This document shows positions 6,067 to 9,594 of a DNA stretch of 9,594 nt, piece after piece (position 1 is the first letter of the stretch; the number at the start of each line of letters is the position of its first letter). The notes under the pieces were generated by a model. That model did no database searches. It was not told the DNA's origin and saw only the letters and a list, made by a program, of their open reading frames with translations. A program made the translations under genes and the position numbers. This DNA is from Holophagaceae bacterium. GTDB taxonomy: Bacteria > Acidobacteriota > Holophagae > Holophagales > Holophagaceae. The stretch lies in the NCBI GenBank assembly GCA_025355915.1, contig JANXYT010000341.1:1-9594 (forward strand), read 5' to 3'.

Positions 6067-6094
6067 AGGTCGGTCGATATTTAATGACTGACCT
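6067..6094 (+). other. Hairpin between lipoprotein and DUF3309 genes
   Basis: AGGTCGGTC (6067-6075) and GACTGACCT (6086-6094) form a 9-bp stem with one G-U pair and a 10-nt AT-rich loop, starting just after the lipoprotein stop. AAAAGA follows rather than T's, so it could protect the upstream message or weaken read-through instead of ending transcription. Confidence 0.4.
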
Positions 6095-6132
6095 AAAAGA
6101 CTATTCATCGATTAACCGAAAGGAATAACAAT

Positions 6133-6288
6133 ATGCTCGGTACCATCTTGATTATAGTCGTTATTTTAATGTTAGTCGGTGCAAATCCCAGATGGCCTCA
6201 CAGCCGGGAGTGGGGTTATTACCCGAGCGGCGGGCTGGGGCTTGTCCTGCTCGTTCTGATCATCCTGCTGCTGCTGGGCCGGCTCTAG
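6133..6288 (+). CDS. DUF3309 family small membrane protein
   Basis: A 51-residue membrane miniprotein. Two hydrophobic segments (about residues 3-16 and 35-49) flank a short conserved polar loop, PRWPHSREWGYYPSGGLG, ending in LLLLGRL. This layout (hydrophobic start, P-x-WPHSR-x-WGY-x-PSGGLGL, hydrophobic end) is the signature of the DUF3309 family of roughly 50-residue proteins, whose function is unknown. The ATG at 6133 has AGGA at 6121-6124, 8 nt upstream. The first 15 codons are unusually AT-rich (ATT, ATA, TTA, GTT) for this window, while the second half is GC-rich. Its position behind the lipoprotein and before an Omp85-like gene points to an envelope role, but only by association. Confidence 0.85.
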   Translation: MLGTILIIVVILMLVGANPRWPHSREWGYYPSGGLGLVLLVLIILLLLGRL

Positions 6289-6351
6289 TCGATCGACCTA
6301 AGGGCGGCTGGATACGATACCCTTCGCGAGGCATTTTGATGGTTGAGTGTC

Positions 6352-6367
6352 TGGCAAGCATGACGCA
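6352..6367 (+). promoter_or_regulatory. Weak sigma-54-like site before the Omp85-like gene
   Basis: TGGCAAGCATGACGCA keeps the GG and GC pairs 10 bp apart and matches 9 of 12 positions of TGGCACG-N4-TTGCW, but the -12 block lacks both T's. A transcript would start near 6378. It is listed mainly because two better sites of this type lie nearby. Confidence 0.2.
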
Positions 6368-6381
6368 GAGGGAGAACCAGC

Positions 6382-6399
6382 ATGAGGATCTGGGACTAG
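6382..6399 (+). other. Possible five-codon leader ORF
   Basis: An ATG at 6382 follows GAGGGAG at 6368-6374 with good spacing, encodes MRIWD and stops with TAG at 6397-6399. It ends 13 bp before the TTG start of the Omp85-like gene, so it could couple or tune that gene's translation, or be accidental. Confidence 0.25.
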
Positions 6400-6412
6400 C
6401 CTGGGAGCCACC

Positions 6413-8047
6413 TTGGGGAGCATACGGAGTTTCGGAACCGGTCTCATAAGTGCCTGCATGGCACTGGCCATGTCCCTCCAAGCGGCCCGGCCCCCCAGGT
6501 CCTGGAAGGCCTTGGAGGACCGCAAAGCCTCCATCGGGAAGATCGAAGTGGAGATCGGGGATGTCTTCGATCTCTCCAGGCATGACGAAAACATCTGGAT
6601 CGGGCGCATGGCGAACCGTCTCCACGCCTCCACCAGGGAAACGGTCATCCGGAGGGTCCTCCTCTTCACGGAAGGAGAGCCGGTGCGGGAGCGGCGCATC
6701 TATGAGACCGAACGTCTCCTGCGTGGGCTGCCCTTCGTGAAGGATGCTCATATTGATCCGGTGGTCCAGCCGGACGGGACCGTGGTGGCGCGAGTCCGGG
6801 TCCGGGACGCCTGGACGACCCAGGTGAACGCGGGCTACTCGCAGGTGGGGGGCCAGAAATCCCTGAACTTCTCCATCGATGAAAAGAACTTCATGGGGGC
6901 GGGCAAGAGCGTGGCCTACGATTATGCCAAGGACCATGAGCGCAGCACGTGGGGCTTCTCCTATGGCGATCCCCAGCTCTTCGGGAGCCGGTGGACCCTC
7001 GGAGCCCACGCCCAGTACCTCTCCGACGGATTCGTGCGGAGTTTGCAACTGCAGCGGCCCTTCTTCGCCCTGGACACCCCCTGGTCCACCGGCGTGGCCA
7101 TGTCCCAAAAGCGGACCAGTCTCTACCTCTACGACCAGGGGGTCCAAGTCTTCCAGGCCCCCTTCATTCAGGACGAGGTGCGAATGTCAGGAGCCATGAC
7201 CCTGCGTGAGTCCGGCAACCGGGTCTGGCGGGGAGGTCTGTTGCTTAAGCGGCAGGACACCACCTACGGGCCCATCACTCAGACAGGTCTCCCTGGACCC
7301 CTGCCGCCACCCACCCTGTCCAACAGGCGGCTCCGGGGGCTGGCTCTCACCCTCTCCACCCAGGAGGACGCCTTCGAGAGTTTCCAGGACTTGCAGGGCA
7401 TGGACACGCCAGAGGACTACAACCTGGCCTGGACTGGCGAGATGGAACTAGGGACCTATAGCCGATCCTGGGGTTCCTCCATGACCGCGCCCTTTTTCAG
7501 AATCCAGGCGGGCAAGGGCTGGTCCTCCTCCAGCGAGGACCTCAGGCTTCTGACGGTTTCCTGGGATGGTCGGAAACCCGCCACCGGCTTGGAGGATAGC
7601 CACCTGGCGCTCTCCCTCGTCCAGTATCACAAGCTGACCCCGAACCAGATCCTGGCGACCTTGGCGGCCGTGGATGTGGCCCGTCGGCCCGATCCCGAGC
7701 GCTGGTACTACCTGGGGGGCGACCAGGGCATGAGGGGCTTCCCCAACCAGCTGCATCCTGGCGATGCTCGCTGGCTCGCTTCCCTCGACTACCGGCTCCT
7801 GACTGAGCAGCGCTGGTGGGGGATCGTGCGGCTGGGGTACAGCGCGTTCGTGGACCTGGGGTCCGTCCGCCGGATGGATGGGCAGGGCTGGTCCCGGACC
7901 TACTCCGATGTGGGCGTCGGCCTCCGCCTGGGCAACCTCAAGAGTTCTGCGGGCCGCGTGATCTTGCTGAGTGTGGCCGTGCCCCTGAACCGCGAGTCCT
8001 ACCAAGCCCGCTATCAGGTCTCGGTCGGCAACGCCCTGCGATTCTGA
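6413..8047 (+). CDS. Omp85/BamA-type outer-membrane protein with one POTRA domain
   Basis: A 544-residue outer-membrane protein of the Omp85 (surface antigen D15) superfamily, which inserts or moves proteins, lipids or polysaccharides at the outer membrane. The signal peptide is about residues 1-24 (hydrophobic part GTGLISACMALAMSLQA). One POTRA-like unit follows at about 75-133 (VIRRVLLFTEGEPVRERRIYETERLLRGL...VVARVRV), then a C-terminal barrel with the diagnostic lid-loop motif GGDQGMRGF (RG at 441-442) and a terminal Phe. Members with five POTRAs are BamA; the single POTRA and small size point to a non-essential, specialised member. The TTG start has GGGAG at 6403-6407 five nt upstream and yields a complete signal peptide; ATG 6458 would cut the signal short. 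It lies 124 bp after the DUF3309 gene and may have its own promoter. The cargo is unknown. Confidence 0.85.
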   Translation: MGSIRSFGTGLISACMALAMSLQAARPPRSWKALEDRKASIGKIEVEIGDVFDLSRHDENIWIGRMANRLHASTRETVIRRVLLFTEGEPVRERRIYETERLLRGLPFVKDAHIDPVVQPDGTVVARVRVRDAWTTQVNAGYSQVGGQKSLNFSIDEKNFMGAGKSVAYDYAKDHERSTWGFSYGDPQLFGSRWTLGAHAQYLSDGFVRSLQLQRPFFALDTPWSTGVAMSQKRTSLYLYDQGVQVFQAPFIQDEVRMSGAMTLRESGNRVWRGGLLLKRQDTTYGPITQTGLPGPLPPPTLSNRRLRGLALTLSTQEDAFESFQDLQGMDTPEDYNLAWTGEMELGTYSRSWGSSMTAPFFRIQAGKGWSSSSEDLRLLTVSWDGRKPATGLEDSHLALSLVQYHKLTPNQILATLAAVDVARRPDPERWYYLGGDQGMRGFPNQLHPGDARWLASLDYRLLTEQRWWGIVRLGYSAFVDLGSVRRMDGQGWSRTYSDVGVGLRLGNLKSSAGRVILLSVAVPLNRESYQARYQVSVGNALRF

Positions 8048-8135
8048 CCGGATACGAAAAGGGGCCTCGACCCTGGGAATGCATCCGCTTCCGGGAAAGC
8101 AGAAACCCCCGAAACCGCATGATGACGGAACCCGC

Positions 8136-8163
8136 TGGCGGCGAGTCAGGGATCCAACCCTCC
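8136..8163 (-). repeat. Degenerate tRNA 3'-end-like sequence
   Basis: The first 15 bases on the plus strand (TGGCGGCGAGTCAGG) match the tRNA 3' end at 9580-9594 at 13 of 15 positions, in the same orientation. They continue as GATCCAACCCTCC, close to the usual T-arm complement GATTCGAACCCTC. The T-stem is no longer paired properly and no anticodon arm can be recognised beyond it, so this is a remnant or a chance resemblance, not a working tRNA. It lies in the 170-bp gap between the convergent Omp85-like and GH130 genes. I see no clear terminator there. Confidence 0.35.
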
Positions 8164-8217
8164 GGAGCTACTGACCTGGCTACACGTAAGAATCCTGTCT
8201 CGACTGCTCATTCAGAA

Positions 8218-9342
8218 TCACGGTTGGTGAGCCTTTATGCTCTCGTCCCGATCGTCGGCGGGCGCCCCCTGGGGCAAGTGTTCTGGCATGTCAAGGCGGG
8301 CCACGCCAATGCGGTTGTCGGCCATCCCGAAATAGACATCGAAGCGATCCGGCGAGCCAAGATCATCACGGCGATCGATGCCGGTGGGAAACACGATGTT
8401 GTTGACGGCACCCTGTTGCTCTTCGCGCAACAGCGGCGTCAGCACTGGCTCCAGCGAACGATAGCGGATTATGCGGGGATGGTCCTTGGAGAGCACCATC
8501 ACCCCCGCTGAGTAGCAAAACTCGGGGTTGCCATTCCTGGGCTCGGCCCGTTCACTCACCCCGTGGTAAAGGATCAGCCAGCCATGCCGAGTGAGGATGG
8601 GCGGAGTTCCACCGCCAATTTTGAGCATTTCCCAGGGTGAAACTGGAGACGCCAAACGCTGGTGCGAGTTGAACAGGCCAAGGTGATGCGGTTCGCTGCC
8701 CACCCGGGGCATGGGGCAGTAGGAAATCCAGATGCTTTCATGATCGAGATCCACGGCCCTTGGATCGGCCTTGCCGGCGGTTTCCTCAGGGCAAGTGCCG
8801 TGAAAGAGGGGGCGATGGAGGATGGCCATCTGCAGTTTGCCGACATGGTTGGGAAGGGCGACAGGGAAGAGGCTGGCATCCTTGTTGTCCACATGGGCGA
8901 AATCGATGCCTTGAAAGGGAGAGAAGATCGCGAGCCCCAGCCGCTTCCAATGAAACAGATCTTCGGATACCGCGAAGGCGATCCGCGGGCCGTTGGGCGA
9001 AAAAGCCGTATAAGTCATCAAGTAGAGTTGAAGCGATTCGATGAACGAGATGCGCGGATCCTCGCAACCGCCGCGGCCGTCAGGCCGGCGCTCATAATCC
9101 GCTTCAGGCTCCAGGGCAATGCCCAGCCGTTCAACGCCGGTCGGGTCACCGGCATCATTGAACGTCACTCGTGCGATGCCGATACGTGATAAGTTGCCCC
9201 GGGCGACGATCCGCGGGAACAGGTAGAGGCCACCATCCGGGCCACGGATGGCCGCCGGATTCAGGACACCTTCGACCTCAAGGGGATTGCCAGGTTCCGG
9301 CTCCATGATCACCCCGAGGCGCTGCAGCTGAAAGCCGGCCAA
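8218..9342 (-). CDS. GH130 family glycosidase / beta-mannoside phosphorylase
   Basis: A 374-residue cytoplasmic enzyme of glycoside hydrolase family 130, a five-bladed beta-propeller family that cleaves or phosphorolyses beta-mannosides. Family landmarks are VLNPAAIRGPDGGLYLFPR (about 26-44), RIGIAR, GGCEDPR (91-97, with Asp95 the likely general acid), VDNKDASLFP (151-160), GGTPPI (244-249), GWLILYHGV (254-262) and the closing YFGMADNRIGVARL. No signal peptide is present. The start is a TTG at 9342 with GAGGAGG at 9349-9355, six nt upstream; no ATG or GTG lies upstream in frame before a stop, and the N-terminus FQLQRLGVIMEPEPGNP fits the family. It is a single gene with no glycosyltransferase or sugar-transport partner in view, so its substrate, and whether it is a hydrolase or phosphorylase, cannot be decided here. 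Confidence 0.9.
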   Translation of the reverse strand: MAGFQLQRLGVIMEPEPGNPLEVEGVLNPAAIRGPDGGLYLFPRIVARGNLSRIGIARVTFNDAGDPTGVERLGIALEPEADYERRPDGRGGCEDPRISFIESLQLYLMTYTAFSPNGPRIAFAVSEDLFHWKRLGLAIFSPFQGIDFAHVDNKDASLFPVALPNHVGKLQMAILHRPLFHGTCPEETAGKADPRAVDLDHESIWISYCPMPRVGSEPHHLGLFNSHQRLASPVSPWEMLKIGGGTPPILTRHGWLILYHGVSERAEPRNGNPEFCYSAGVMVLSKDHPRIIRYRSLEPVLTPLLREEQQGAVNNIVFPTGIDRRDDLGSPDRFDVYFGMADNRIGVARLDMPEHLPQGAPADDRDESIKAHQP

Positions 9343-9409
9343 TGAGCACCTCCTCGCAGTAGAAACGATTGAAGATCCCGATGCACCCCCGTTCAGGCAG
9401 GCGGTTCAT
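9278..9409 (-). CDS. Possible 43-residue ORF overlapping the GH130 start
   Basis: ATG 9409 follows a purine-rich GGAAGGAAGGG six nt upstream and encodes MNRLPERGCIGIFNRFYCEE..., ending 65 bp inside the GH130 gene in another frame. The GH130 ribosome-binding site lies within it, so translation of one could affect the other. I recognise no homologue and no composition signal beyond the ribosome-binding site. Confidence 0.2.
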   Translation of the reverse strand: MNRLPERGCIGIFNRFYCEEVLIGRLSAAAPRGDHGAGTWQSP

Positions 9410-9535
9410 CGTACGCCCTTCCTTCCAACTGAAGGAGGCCGATCGAATAAAGGCATCGTTCCGAAAGGTTGGGGGTAACGGCACCAGTCAATTTGGCTTA
9501 AGGGCCGGACATGGGAGCGGTGGTAGCCAGCCAAG

Positions 9536-9567
9536 AAAAAACCCCCATTTCTGGGGGCCTTTTTTTT
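9536..9567 (-). terminator. Intrinsic terminator downstream of the tRNA
   Basis: A perfect 5-bp GC stem (CCCCC 9542-9546, GGGGG 9553-9557) with a 6-nt loop, flanked by A6 on the left and CC plus T8 on the right, so it can work on both strands. Read on the minus strand it begins about 22 nt after the tRNA 3' end and is followed by six T's. No plus-strand gene lies nearby that needs it. Confidence 0.85.
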
Positions 9568-9579
9568 GGGTGCTATGTA

Positions 9580-9594
9580 TGGCGGAGAGTGAGG
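9580..9594 (-). tRNA. tRNA 3' end, probably tRNA-Ser, cut by window edge
   Basis: On the minus strand the last 15 bases read CCTCACTCTCCGCCA: the end of a T-stem, a 3' acceptor strand, discriminator G and an encoded CCA. CTCTCC with a G before CCA is common in serine tRNAs, whose 5' end is typically GGAGAG. The anticodon lies outside the window, so the amino-acid assignment is tentative. The terminator directly downstream supports a real RNA gene. Confidence 0.7.

Noticed and set aside
8144..8159. B12-box-like sequence (AGTCAGGGATCCAACC), possible cobalamin riboswitch
   Set aside because: It matches only about 12 of 16 positions, the other conserved riboswitch blocks are not convincing upstream, and on this strand it leads into the 3' end of a convergent gene.
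9278..9484. Possible frameshift joining the upstream ORF to the GH130 gene
   Set aside because: The GH130 N-terminus fits the family from the TTG at 9342, which has a near-perfect ribosome-binding site, so no missing N-terminal part needs explaining.

Overview
The window is GC-rich and gene-dense, and comes from a Gram-negative bacterium: it encodes two outer-membrane barrels, a lipoprotein and several exported proteins. Gene content and style (multiheme c-type cytochrome, short GC-rich intergenic gaps, TTG starts with good ribosome-binding sites) would fit Acidobacteriota of the Holophaga/Geothrix type. That assignment is an inference from general impression, not from a marker gene.

Left part (1-4029). 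A minus-strand phosphatidylserine decarboxylase, cut by the left edge, is divergent from a HutD/Ves-family protein. Next, on the plus strand, come an orphan branched-chain-amino-acid-type ABC substrate-binding protein, a TauE/SafE-type membrane exporter and a small exported pentaheme cytochrome c. The cytochrome looks like the stump of a longer one: the bases after its fifth heme site resemble a sixth heme module broken by small indels.

Middle part (4030-8047). This reads as an envelope module. A minus-strand outer-membrane barrel, built from two homologous halves, is divergent from a small Tyr-rich lipoprotein and a 51-residue DUF3309 membrane protein, which are followed by an Omp85/BamA-like barrel with one POTRA domain. 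The 0.7 kb divergent region between barrel and lipoprotein is locally very AT-rich. It carries a sigma-54-like promoter facing each way and repeated TTCAAT-N2-3-GATGAA motifs between them, so both sides may answer to one enhancer-binding regulator. This is the most interesting regulatory structure in the window.

Right part (8048-9594). A GH130-family glycosidase/phosphorylase lies on the minus strand. At the right edge are the 3' end of a minus-strand tRNA, probably tRNA-Ser, and its terminator. A degenerate copy of that tRNA 3' end sits on the far side of the GH130 gene in the same orientation, which is the arrangement left by an old integration at a tRNA gene. No CRISPR array, transposase, integrase or rRNA is visible.
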